The notes under the pieces: generated by a model
What the model was told of the DNA's origin: nothing
Seen by the model: only the letters and a program-made list of their open reading frames with translations
The model's database searches: none
Source of the DNA: Spinacia oleracea
Taxonomy: Eukaryota > Streptophyta > Magnoliopsida > Caryophyllales > Amaranthaceae
DNA: 64,000 bases
Assembly (NCBI RefSeq): GCF_020520425.1
Contig: NC_079487.1
Span: 80,357,141 to 80,421,140 of the forward strand
Direction: 5' to 3'
Position numbers and translations under genes: made by a program
Shown: piece after piece, positions 12,546 to 23,646 of the stretch
Layout of the letters: the number at the start of each line of letters is the position of its first letter
Numbering within the stretch: position 1 is the first letter of the stretch

Positions 12546-13568
12546 TATTTGGAATTCTTCATTCATGCGTTTTAAGTCTGCATAGCTCTTTTGGCGATCT
12601 TGCAATGCTTGAATTTTGGATTGAATAGTCCTAACTTGGTTCATTGTGTCCTCTGTCATTTGAGGTCCTAACACAAAGATTTCACTAATGTCATTCCAAT
12701 ATAAGGGACTTCTACATTTTCGTCCATACAAGGCCTCGAATGGTGGCATTCCTATACTGGCATGATAGCTATTATTGTATGAAAACTCAATTAGATCTAG
12801 ACTACCTTCCCATACTCCTTGGAAATCTATCACACATGCTCGAAGCATATCCTCAAGTGTTTGAATAGTCCTTCCAGTTTTTCAATCCGTGGATGGATGG
12901 AATGTTGTACTCATTTTCAATGTCGTACCAAAGTTCTTCTGCACACTTTTCTAGAAGCTCGAAAGAAACCTTGAATCCTTATCTGATACGATATCCTTAG
13001 GAACTCCATGTAATCTCACAACGTTCTTGATGTAAGCTTTAGCAAGTTGCTCCATCTTCCAGGTTTCTTTCATTGGTATAAACACTGCCTACTTAGTCAA
13101 CTTATCTACCACTACCAAAATGGTATCGTTTCCGGTTTTCGACTTGGGTAAACAAGTGACGAAGTCCATTGAAATACAGTCCCATTTCCAACTCGAGATT
13201 TATAACGGTTGGACTTTTCCTTGAGGTCTCCTATGCTCTATCTTGACCTTCTGACAAGTCAAGCATCTGGCCAAAAATTCAGCTACTTCTTTTTTCTTCC
13301 TTGGCCACCAATAGTCCTTCTTCAGATCCTTATACAGCTTCTCACCACCCGGGTGAACAGAATACGGTGTATTATGACCTTCTTTCATCAACTTTTCTTT
13401 AAATTCTCCACACTTTTGAGGCATACACCACCTTCCTTTGTACCTCAAACTTCCATCATCATGGACCTTGAAATCTGTTTCCTTTCCTTATGAAATCTTT
13501 TCCTTGATCCTCTCTAACTTAACATCTCCATCATGATTCTATTTAATCTCATCAAATACCGACGGTTG
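12489..13568 (-). pseudogene. Ty3-gypsy integrase, zinc-binding and catalytic core, broken
   Basis: The H2C2 zinc-binding part (13200-13448) contains GHNT, VHPGGEKLYKDLKKDYWWP and CLTCQK. The catalytic core follows with MDFVT, VSDKD and a downstream LED, consistent with a D,D,E triad. The block IEFSYNNSYHASIGMPPFEA and LYGRKCRSPLYW are strongly conserved in plant gypsy integrases. In-frame stops fall near 13095 (LTK-stop-AV) and 12883 (HPSTD-stop), so no protein can be made. Confidence 0.85.
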
Positions 13569-13573
13569 GATAG

Positions 13574-15640
13574 TGTAGGGGTGTTTTTTTTTGTACCTTT
13601 TTCCCTACAGGGTTTTGAAAGATTTTGAATTTCGAAGGAGTCGCCACCAAACAATATTTAAGGGTCCGGTTTGGAAAGACCAAAGTTGACTCTTTGTGGA
13701 TAAGGCATTGAATCTTAGAAACAAATGGGTGAGATCCGGGCAAGGGAACGAGATGCTTATTTTGCGAGCTTTAGAAATACATTCGAGTGCAAGACAAGGA
13801 TTGTTTTCGGATAACCCTAATTATGACACTAGGTTGGTTTGAACATGCATTTAGGACATAGAAATTGCTACTTGTATGTGATCACTTTTCTTTAAAGTTA
13901 ACTAAAGGAACCTAAGGCCGGTTTGTCCAAGAATTATCTTTGTTAAGCGTGATGTGACCTTTTGTATGTTGTTGAATTTAGCATGTGAGGTGATGAAAGC
14001 AATAAACAAGTAAAGCATCATCACAAATAAGTAAAGGAATTATTAAAAATGGGTACACAACCACATCACCTTAAAATAAGGTGAGTAAAGAGTGCGGAAT
14101 TGAAATTGCAAGAATAAAGGTGCAATATTGAAATGCGATATTGAAGTGCGATATTGAAATGTGGTATTGAAAGGTGCGATATTGAAATTGCGGAATTGAA
14201 ATTGTATTGTTGCATTTGAGATCCGAACGTCAAACGACAACTTAATAATAAGTGCGCTCGAAACGGATTCAATTCTAAAAATCTTAACTTTAAGAAGAGT
14301 TGCTCATCATAAAGCATCTTCGATTTTGATTATTGAAATAGAACTTGAATGTTAATCTTGAATATTGAACTTGAATATTGAAATTAGGAGTCTTGAATCT
14401 CAAAGATTAGACATTTTAATGTTAAAAAGGCCTCACCTTTAATGTGCTTTATAACTTGAAATTGATTCTAGTTTAAGGAAGTGATTAAAAACAACCTTAA
14501 ACATCATGGAATCTTGAAATATGACTTGTATTTGAATTATGAAAGATGAACATTATTAGGTCCTAGTTTAGAAAAAGGATTGCACTTTTCTAAACATCAT
14601 TGAACTTTTTGAAAAGGTTTTGATTTTGTAAAAATGTGTGATTGTTGTATGTAACGCTTTTGAGAGAAAAAGTGTCAACTTTACTAATCGTTTTTGGAAT
14701 TAAAGATTGAATCTTGTATGACATATTTGAAATGGTGTTTTGGACAATCATTTGGAGAGGATTTCAAGAGTGAAACCTCCCAAAGATAACACATTTGTCA
14801 TAGTTTTCCTAGTTAATCAAGGGTATGAACCCTAATGATAACATCATTGGATTTTGTATTTAGAAAGGTAGAAGAGTAGAAAACATTGTAGATTTAAGTA
14901 GGGATTCGCAATTACCTATTTAGGATTAGGTTAGCTTTCCATTACTTCTTCCAATTGCTTAAGGGCTTGAAATTTTATAGGAATTTGTAGTTTAGATTAA
15001 TTTTTGTATTTGATTTTGAGAGAGGATTTTGAAATTACGACGATGTGTTAATGATTTGCTGCCCCAAATGTTTAGGAAATGAGGGTTTAAATAGGGGATT
15101 AATCGGCTAAAATGCAAAAGCCAGTTGCGCCTGGCGCAGGTGACGTGGCCTAGAATCTGCCAAAGCAAGGATGATGACAAAGTCCTTGCCTTTGTCTTGT
15201 ATAGTTGTACCTTGGTACGGTTTGTACGACCTTGGCACGTAGTGATTTCTTGGGGATTAAGGCTTGATTTGCGTCTAAAAACAAGCAATTTTGAATTTCG
15301 ATTTTGTATTTGGACTCAGTTTTATGGGACGGGGCTCAGCATGCTCGGTTTTGTGGGCCGGTGCCCGAATTTGGGTTTCTTAATGTCATTTCTACTGGAA
15401 AAGGCCTTGTAAGACCAATGAAGATGTCCATTGGGTGAGATTATGTTTGGATTTTGAAATTGATTTTTAGAATTTAAATTTTGTACCGAGTTCCGTAATG
15501 GGAACGGGCTCAGGAATTGGACTTTGGATTTTAATACTTTTTAGCAATTGGGACATTCGCACGGAGTTGTACCAACCACCTAGCTAGGATAATAGTATCG
15601 TCATCATCCCATAAGGGGAGACACGATTTAGGTGTCTACA
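13574..15640 (-). mobile_element. Solo LTR of a second retrotransposon, inserted in chromovirus pol
   Basis: On the minus strand it starts TGTAGACACCTAAATCGTGT and ends ACACCCCTACA. It is flanked by a perfect 5-bp duplication GATAG (13569-13573 and 15641-15645). Removing it rejoins the pol frame between NALTI and QPSVFDE. No primer site, gag or pol is inside, so it is a solo LTR of 2067 bp left by unequal recombination. Its end sequence GGTGTCTACA and a GGAGTCGCC word near the other end resemble the LTRs of copies A-C, suggesting a related lineage. The repeats of TTGAAATTGCGATATTGAAA type at 14090-14220 are internal to it. Confidence 0.88.
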
Positions 15641-15645
15641 GATAG

Positions 15646-16264
15646 TCAATGCATTCATCATTCCCTCCAAACATTCACCATTCACTATTTCCAAATTCAA
15701 TCGTTTCATATCCTTGCACAGCTCGTTAGCGACTACTAACGCATTCACACTATGGCTTGATTTCCTACTCATGGCATCTGCAACTACATTGGATTTTCCC
15801 TCATGATATTGAATGTCCAAATCATAATCTTTGATCAATTCCAACCACCTTTTTTGACGCATATTCAAGTCCTTTTGTGTGAAAATATACTTCAAGCTCT
15901 TATGATTCGTGAATATCTTACATTTCACACCATACAGGTAGTGTCTCCATATCTTCAATGCAAAAACTATGGAAACTAGTTCTAAGTCATGGGTAGGGTA
16001 ATTTTCTTCATACGACTTCAAATTTCTTGATGCATACACAATAACCTTCCCCTTTTGCATAAATACACACCCTAAACCATTCTTAGATGCATCACTGTAC
16101 ACATCGTAGCTATCACCTTCATCCGGTAGAGTTAGCACTGGCGCGGTTGTCAATCGCGTCTTCAGAGCTTGGAATACTTCCTCACATTGCTCATTCCACT
16201 CAAACCTATCTTCCTTTTTCATCAAAGTAGTCATTAGCTTGGCTATTCTAGAAAATTCTTGCAC
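15646..16264 (-). pseudogene. Ty3-gypsy RNase H
   Basis: It contains [40 protein letters not shown] and the HYLYG / [11 protein letters not shown] blocks, the usual RNase H of plant gypsy elements that degrades RNA in RNA-DNA hybrids. It ends with [16 protein letters not shown] before the solo LTR. It is separated from RT by a stop and a frame change near 16265-16330. Confidence 0.85.
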
Positions 16265-16971
16265 AAAACGCCTATATATCCAGCTAAACCAAGAAAACTT
16301 TGAATATCGGTGGCACTCTTAGGTGTAGGCTACTCACTATCAGCTTTGATCTTTGTAGGGTCTACTGCAAATCCTTCCTTAGACACAAAATTTCCCAAAA
16401 TTGTAACCTTTTCCAGCCAGAATTCACACTTCGAGAATTTAGCGTACAATTGGTTGTCTCTTAATGTACTCAACACTAACCTTAAGTGTTCAGCATGATC
16501 TTCTTGACTCTTTGAGTATACCAGGATATCATCTATAAAAACCACTACAAACTTGTCCAAGAATGCATAGAATACAAGGTTAATCAAGTCGATAAATATT
16601 GCGGGTGCATTGGTTAACCCAAAAGGCATAACAATGAACTCATAATGTCCGTATCTAGTCCTAAATGCATTCTTTGGTATATCGTGATCCGCGATTCTCA
16701 ACTGATGATAACCCGATCGTAAATCAATCTTTGAAAAGATTCCTTCTCCTTTCAACTGGTCAAACATATCATCTTTCCTAGAAAAATGATACTTATTCTT
16801 GACTGTGACTTTATTGAGCTCCCTGTAGTCTATGCAGAGTCTCATACTCCCATCCTTCTTCTTCATAAATAAGACTGGTGCTCCCCATGGAGATGCACTT
16901 GTCCCGATGTAACCTTTCTCTAGCAATTCCTCCAATTGACCTTTCAACTCACTCATTTCTGTTGAAGCCAT
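16265..16971 (-). pseudogene. Ty3-gypsy reverse transcriptase
   Basis: The RT motifs are in order: [72 protein letters not shown] and the catalytic box [11 protein letters not shown]. The connecting segment ends at KADSE-stop, where a conserved tryptophan codon (normally DWPTPKS) has become TAG. The beginning joins the protease frame through an upstream frame change near 16971. The domain is otherwise full length. Confidence 0.9.
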
Positions 16972-17600
16972 TCGATATGGGCTTTCGAAATAGGTGTAGT
17001 TCCAGGTGCTAAGTCTATGGTAAAGTCAATAGGTTGATTGGGCGGCATTCCCGGGATCTCTTCCGCAAACACGTCCAGAAATTCATTCACCACTGCAATG
17101 TCCTCAGGTTGATCCTTAATCACATGTTCGAGGTTTCTCACATTGCACAAGAACACTGGATTTCCTTTACTGACTAGCTTCATGAGTTCCATTCCCGTGA
17201 TGATTCCTACACTTCTAGGCTTTCCAAAACAACGATAGGATACTACTTTTCCTAAGCTAGACCTCAAATGAATCTTCTGCTTCTCATAATAGATCTTGGC
17301 TTTGAACAAGTCCAACCAATCCATACCTAAGATCACATCTAGTTCCCCTAATTCGAACTCAATTAGGCTAGATAAGAATACGGTTTTGGCTATGGTCAAA
17401 GGCATATCTCTATGGATTTTGGTACACTTTACTATCCTACCAGTTGGTATAACTATGGCTGGGTACCTCAATTGCTTCAGGTTCTTTCAAGCCTATTCTC
17501 TCCAAAATACCCATCGATATAAACGAATAAGTTTCACCAGAATCAAATAGTACTTTGACTAAAATGGAGTTAATAGAAAAAGTACCGGCTATGACGTCGG
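16972..17600 (-). pseudogene. Retroviral-type aspartic protease and linker
   Basis: The minus strand near 17510-17560 reads VKVLFDSGETYSFIS, with the DSG active-site triad. RYPAIVIPTGRIVKC and ELDVILGMDWLDLFKAKIYY follow, as in plant gypsy proteases. A frameshift separates the active site from the rest near 17470. The linker [20 protein letters not shown] leads into RT. Confidence 0.82.
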
Positions 17601-17820
17601 ACGAAGTTTATGTTTCTTGCCTAGTGATCACATTCAGCTTTCCTTGGGCAACTTCTTTGTTATAGCCACCTCCATTGGCATTTCCATTGGTGTTTTGGTT
17701 CCCATTTTGCTGATAGTTTCCCCCAGACTTTCCATTTTTATGGCCATTGTTGTTGTTGTTACCACCTTGGTAACCTCTCTAGTATCCACCATTATTACCA
17801 GTATTTCTTCCATTCCGGTT

Positions 17821-18788
17821 CTAGTTATTCCGATTGTTGTTCTGGATGTTATTCTGAGAGTTGTTCTGGTTAGGTTTCTCATTCTTAGAAAAGCACTCAA
17901 ATTCCCTATGACCTAAATTCTGACAGAACCTACAAATCACGGGATTGCCATCACAATCCTTTTCAGGGTGATTATTATTGCAGCGTCTGCAATCATAAGT
18001 CCTTGTTCCATTTCCTCCAGACTGGTTTCTATTACCATTATTGTTGAGGAAGTTGTTGCGATTTCCACCATTGTTTCCCTTGAACTGGAAGTAGTTGTTT
18101 CCCTTGTTCTTCTTAAAGTTACCCTGATTCTGGTTCCCAACATCTTTTCTCTTGTCACCAGTTCCATTCTTCCTCTGCTGCAGTCCATACAAATGCGCAG
18201 CTTTTCCATACAAGGTGTCTAAAGAGGTAAAGGTTTCTCCAGCTAGCATCAATTTCAAATCCATAGTCAATCCACTCTCAAATCTTTGAGCCCTAAGCTC
18301 TTCCGTTGCCACCACTTCAGGTGCAAACCTAGAAAGCTCTATTAACTTAGAGTAGTACTCAGTCACAGACATTCCTTCCATTTTCAGCTCAATGAATTCT
18401 TGGGCTTTCTACTTTTTCAGATATGGTGGGTAGAGCTTATTCCTCAAGGCAACCTTAAATGATTCCCATCCAAAGTTAGGTGTAGCTCTCAAGGTATTCT
18501 CATATCTCTGCCACCATAAATCAGCTTCTCCCCTAAGGTAATATACAACATTATTAACCCTAAGGTTCTCTGGGAAATTACAGCTACAATTAGCTTATCG
18601 AACTCCCCTAGCCAATTTTCCAGTACACTCTGGTCAATCTCCCCTTGGTACAGTGGAGGCTTACTTTGGGTCACCTTTTTTAACATTTTCCCAGCCGGAT
18701 CAAGCCCTGGGTTATTCCTTACTTGTGCTAAGTTCTGCACTACCTCAGCTAATTGTCTAACCATATCAGCAATTCCTTCGTTAGCCAT
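17821..18788 (-). pseudogene. Gag (capsid and zinc knuckles) of the chromovirus
   Basis: It starts MANEGIADMVRQLAEVVQNL. The capsid part has KPPLYQGEIDQSVLENWL, EGMSVTEYYSKLIELSRFAP and LRAQRFESGL. Asn/Gly-rich spacers lead to two knuckles, a variant CRRC-NNNH-PEKDC (CX2CX3HX4C) and a standard CRFC-QNLGH-REFEC (CX2CX4HX4C), which bind RNA. The frame is lost between about 18381 and 18489. A second copy of the first half lies at 21021-21497. Confidence 0.85.
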
Positions 18789-19253
18789 ATTCCTCCTCCC
18801 AAATAAAATAAAAGACTAACTTTAATGACTGGGTTGGAGACAACATTACTAAGGTATGAATCCCCTAAAACAAGCCAAATCAATAGCACATAAGGCAACC
18901 AAATTTCAGACCCTATGGGGAAGTGGCGCCACTTTGGACTAAACCCCACCTTTGTTCGCATCACAAAATTAAGTGGTAGAAAATTCAACCACGATACATG
19001 TAGAATTTCGTTGAAGAAATAGCAATAAATACCTTTACGATAATCACTCAACTTAAAATTGAAACTTAGAATTTAAGGATAACTAAAAGAATCTAAGTAC
19101 TTTTATTACTTCAATAAAGAGTTCTACATCCTTTGGATAATACTTTATTCCACTAATACCATAAATAACGAATTACTTAAACCATAAATAGTAGCTTTGC
19201 TACATTTTTATCCAACGAGAATAAATAAATACTATACTATTACAAATACTCAA
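18789..19253 (-). other. Spacer between the extra ORF and gag
   Basis: This is AT-rich sequence with no supported ORF. The corresponding stretch in the partial copy (about 21485-21950) is closely similar, including GGCGCCACTTTGGAC at about 18925. The likeness in two copies suggests a shared leader or intercistronic segment. Confidence 0.55.
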
Positions 19254-19989
19254 ATGTTAAAGACATCACGATGATCGTTCATTTCGTTGTAGTGCTCTGG
19301 AGTGAAATTTTGATCTTCAGGATCATCCATGTCATCTTCAGGATCATAATCATACTCCATATTCTCATCATCTTGTTGTAGAATGCTATTAACCTCATTG
19401 TTAGTTTCAGGCTCTGCCTCTGATTCACTAGATATCTCAATAGTAGATTCACACTCTACACTCTACAAGATTAGGATTCTCAATTTCAACTACATTATCA
19501 TCACTATCCTCATTAGTATTCTCATCCTCATCCTCATTCATAGCATTCTCAATATCACTATGATCTTGGTATAAGCTTTCTACCAGTCTACCATCCTCAT
19601 AACTCTTTTCAGTAAGCTCTAAGATAGTGGTCGACTTCAGTGTCATACCTCCACCTACCGTCTCCAGTACCATACTTATAATAATTAGGAGTACCATCCT
19701 CATAATGCATGTCATATAACTTATTATTAAGTGCAATGTATGGTGCCCTATGAAGCAAGCAATAAATAACCATCTCAGACATAACATCTATATTCCTTAG
19801 ATGTGGCAAATCCTTGATTGTAGCAAAGTAATTGCAGGCAAACTCAATCTTCTTCACATATAAGTGCGGAGGTTCACAGTCCAACTTCTCTAATTGTCCT
19901 AGGTTAGAGAACTTTGAGGGCAACATTTTAAATCCTGAAAATACACAACTTAAAAGTCTTAATAACGCGTTCCCAACAAAAGAATTCAA
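19254..19989 (-). pseudogene. Unrecognised acidic ORF upstream of gag
   Basis: A minus-strand frame starts MNSFVGNALLRLLSCVFSGF and runs through HLYVKKIEFACNYF, VIYCLLHRAPYIALNNKLYD and HYEDGTPNYYKYGTGDGRWR. After one frameshift near 19615 and a small duplication near 19455 it becomes a very acidic tail (EDEDENTNEDSDD, then YDPEDDMDDPEDQNFTPEHY) ending in TGA at 19254. Read through the two breaks it would be about 245 residues. The partial copy at 21955-22057 keeps the same final 36 or so codons and stop, with changes such as YDSDPEEDMDDPNDQDF, so the frame was under coding constraint. I do not recognise the family. Position and strand fit an accessory retroelement gene preceding gag. Confidence 0.6.
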
Positions 19990-20040
19990 TCCCCCAAAAG
20001 AATATAAAATACGCTATATATATGCTTAATCATGAATTAT

Positions 20041-20756
20041 GATGCAATTAATCAAATAAAGCAAAATAAAACATGATCAAACTTTAAACAATATTCAATA
20101 AAAAATACTTTAACACATAACACTTATTTAGACGCATACTTAGTATATAAACACTTAATTAAAATGCATACATAGACTAAATATGCCCTTCTTAATCTAC
20201 CCTTTCCTTACCTATAGTAATTAATAAAGAACTTCTACCTTAGCCGAAATTATTCAAATTAAATTGAAAATAAATAATAAATAATCGAATAACTAATTTT
20301 AATTAATTCGAATAAGTAACGATTTTCCAAAAATACTTAATTAAATAAATAACTAATTAAATTCAGATAAATAAATAATAATAAATTATTATTTTTTAAT
20401 TTTTTCGGAAATTCCACGAAAATTCAGAAAAAAATTTTGGAACATAATTCGAATTAAGCTCGAATTTAATAATATTTCAGAAGAATTTTAAATTAAATAA
20501 ATAAAAATTCAAAATTTCAGCTTAATTTCAAATAAACTTAAATAATTGGTATTTAACTTTCCAAAAAATTGAGTACTCAAAATTAACATTTTAACTTTAG
20601 GAAAATAAAATTTCAAAACATGCTAAAGTTCCGCAAAACCACTCAAATAGTATGAATTAATATTAAGTAGCTTTTAATTCGTAGTTTAAGGAATTACCAC
20701 CTTGCATTATTATTTAATGTAAAGCAGCTCTTAAAGTAGAGCTCTGCAAATACCAC
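20041..20756. other. AT-rich stretch without a supported gene
   Basis: This is TAAATAAAT-rich DNA between the chromovirus remnant and an LTR fragment. No frame, terminal repeat or RNA gene is visible. It may be degraded 5' leader or LTR sequence. Confidence 0.5.
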
Positions 20757-20950
20757 TTTATAACACCCTAATAATTCCTTGCCTTTATAAAATCATTTTC
20801 CAACTTAAAATAAAGGAATTACTAACGTATTACCGCCAACGTGATAATGGTTAAGGCTTTTACCAGAATTACGCAGCGGAAATAACTAAATTTCAAAACA
20901 TTAAATAGTAGTTAATGGCCTCCATACAAATTGGAAACATAACGGCCCAA
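20757..20950 (+). repeat. LTR-start fragment of an undetermined Ty3-gypsy family
   Basis: It begins TATAACACCCTAATAATTCC, close to the common plant gypsy LTR start TGTAACACCC. It resembles the reverse complement of 42011-42203, including the shared word ATTACGCAGCGGAAATAAC. Both pieces stop just after GGCCCAAA. Confidence 0.5.
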
Positions 20951-22062
20951 ATCCATAGTCAATCCATTCTCCAATATTTGAGCCCTAAACTCTTCCGGTA
21001 CCACCACTTCAGGTGCAAACCTAGACGTACAGCTCTATGAACTTAGAGTAGTAATCAGTCACAGACATTCCTTCCATTTTCAGCTCAATGAATTCTTGGG
21101 CTTTCTGCTTTTTCAGATATGGTGGGTAGAACTTATTCCTCAAGGAAACCTTAAATGATTCCCATCCAAAGTCAGGTGTAGCTCTTAAGGTATTCTCAAA
21201 TCTCTGCCACCATAAATCAGGTTTTCCTCTAAGGCAATATACAACACTATTAACCCTAAGGTTCTCTTGGCAATTCACAGCGATAATTATCTTATTGAAC
21301 TCCCTTGGCCAGTTTTCCAGTACACTTGGGTCAATCTCCCCTTGGTATAATGGAGGCTTACTTTGGGCCACCTTTTTGAACATTTCCCCAGCCGGATCAA
21401 GCCCTGGGTTATTCCTAGCTTGTGCTAAGTTCTGCACTACCTCACCTAATTGTCTAACCACATCATCAATTCCTTGGTTAGCCATATTCCTTCTCATGAA
21501 TAAAATAAAAGACTAACTTTAATGACTGGGTTGGACGCAACGTTACTATGGTATGAATCCACTTAAACAAGCCAAATCAATAGCACATAAGGCAAAAAAA
21601 AATTCGGACCCTATGGGGAAGTGGCGCCACTTTGGACCAAACCCCACCTTTGTTCGCATCACAAAATTAAGTGGTAGAAAATTCAACCACGATACATGTA
21701 GAATTTAATTGAAGAAATAGCAATAAATCCCTTTGCGATAATGACTCAACTTAAAAATGAAACTTAGAATTTAAGGATAACGAAGAGAATCTTAGTAGTT
21801 TTATTACTTCAATAAAGAGTTATACATCCTTTGGATAATACGTTATTCCACTAAAACCATAAATAACGAATTACTTAAACCATAAATAGTGGCTTTGCTA
21901 CTTTTTTATCAAACGAGAATAAATAAATATTATACTATTACAAATACTCAAATGCTTAAGGCATCCCGGCGATCATTCCTTTCGTTGTAGTGCTCTGGAG
22001 TGAAATCTTGATCATTTGGATCATCCATGTCTTCTTCAGGATCAGAATCATACTCCATATCC
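20951..22062 (-). mobile_element. Second partial copy of the chromovirus (gag 5' half, leader, end of the acidic ORF)
   Basis: The minus strand carries gag beginning MANQGIDDVVRQLGEVVQNL with GKPDLWWQRFENTLRATPDF and ending near YYSKFIELYV, the spacer, and the last ~36 codons of the acidic ORF. It matches 18260-19360 but with many substitutions, so it is a separate old copy or duplication. It is cut by the CACTA-like end at 22063. Confidence 0.75.
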
Positions 22063-22135
22063 CACTAGAGGAAAAATCAACATGTGCTTCCCTTCAAATG
22101 CGACTCATTTAATAAATTTGCAGCACTTGAGATCA

Positions 22136-22284
<149 letters not shown>

Positions 22285-22383
22285 CTACAAGTGCGACTCA
22301 TTTTAGAAAATTGGCAGCACTTGATTTCAAATGCGGGCTCATTTCATAAATGAGCCGCACAAAACAAAATAAGGCGACATTCT

Positions 22384-22438
<55 letters not shown>
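22384..22438. repeat. (CT)n microsatellite
   Basis: About 27 CT units in a CT-rich leader-like region, a usual place for pyrimidine tracts in plant 5' UTRs. Confidence 0.95.
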
Positions 22439-22442
<4 letters not shown>

Positions 22443-23289
22443 AACTACTCTCATTCACTCTTCACCTCAAACGAAAACGAGTCGCCACCGAGCCTTGCTC
22501 TTCCTACCACGTCGTTGCTGAGCCCTTCCTCTTTCCCCGTCGCCGCGTCGCCGCTGATCTCCCCCCTTATAGATTCTAGGTTTGTAATTTAAAACCTAAC
22601 TCCTTAATTTTGTTAATTTTCTTTGTTTTGAGCTTGAATAATTCGTGACTTAATTACAAAAGTTAATGGTTTTGTGTTGTTGTTCAGATTAATTGGTTGT
22701 TACTTGCTTTTAATTTTCCGGTTTCAATGTTGTGAAACCCTAATTTTGTCCAATTTAAATGCGTGAGAGTTTCCATTCTTCAACTTGTGTTTAAACATGA
22801 TTCATCTGGGGTTCTTCTTTGAGTACGATAATTGTGTGTGCCTGCTAAGTCAATTGACGAATTTCTTGTGGGAATTGGTTGTGTATTACTTGATTGATTT
22901 TGTTCCTGACTTGAATGTGTTGAAAATAATTGAGGTATTGAAAATAAATATTCCATTTCCTTCATTATATTCAATTTTCAAGTGTCAACTATGAACTACA
23001 TATTTATTGTCGGTGTTGTTTTCATTGCACCGTTTGTCCCTGTAGTTTCGCTTCCGTTCAGTTTCTTGTTATTCGAATAGTTAAAGATATGTCCTTGATC
23101 TAGGGGGATATTTGTTGTGCTCCATCATTTCCTGTTCGCCTCCTTTTATTACTTTTATGTAATTGTGGTTTCAGTTTTCTCTTATCTAGATGGATATTAG
23201 GATTAGGGTAATTGATAATGCTGAAGTATTATTGCTGACAGGGTATGAAATCAAATGTGTTTGTTTACCACTACAATAGCTTAACGCAA

Positions 23290-23556
23290 TTTGTAGGCTG
23301 GAGATTTGAGTGAAAAGAAACTTGTGAATTTTGCAGGATACACAAAGATCACAAACAGTACGCAAAAGATAATTAAGGAGAATTATGGTCAGGCAGCAGA
23401 TCGCGGGAGATCAGATGTTGACATTACTGCTATAATCATGAAATTATGGAACTCAACCAATTACAAAGTGCTATTTTTACTTGAAAAGGGAGGTAACTCA
23501 ACCCAAAAAGTTAAAATTTCATTTCGTGCTTTGAAAGAATTCCGAACCCCTTGTTG
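23290..23556 (+). other. Exon-like open stretch of unknown identity
   Basis: An 83-codon frame (23306-23557) follows a possible acceptor TTTTGCAG (23328-23335). It reads GYTKITNSTQKIIKENYGQA and then VDITAIIMKLWNSTNYKVLF. I recognise no family. It lies inside the CACTA-like fragment and might be a captured or element exon. Confidence 0.3.
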
Positions 23557-23588
23557 AGGTTTCGGGTATTCTTGTTAACTATGAACTA

Positions 23589-23646
23589 TGTTAGGTTATG
23601 ATACATATAATTGAATATAAATCATGCGAAAAAACCATAAAGCCAG
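23589..23646 (+). repeat. Copia-type LTR, first piece
   Basis: It starts TGTTAGGTTATGATACATAT, probably the LTR start, and is cut after GCCAG by copy B. It continues at 34445. Family identity rests on memory of similar dicot copia LTRs. Confidence 0.6.

Larger units (their letters stand above)
8098..20040 (-). mobile_element. Degenerate Ty3-gypsy chromovirus with nested insertions
   Basis: Read on the minus strand the order is extra ORF, gag, protease, RT, RNase H, integrase, chromodomain-like tail, polypurine tract and 3' LTR. The pol order with RNase H before integrase marks Ty3-gypsy. The C-terminal GPY/F plus chromodomain-like tail suggests a Tekay/Del-type chromovirus. Stops and frameshifts break every domain, so it is inactive. 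No matching 5' LTR is found to the right: beyond 20040 the sequence is AT-rich, then a plus-oriented LTR piece, then a second partial copy. Confidence 0.82.
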
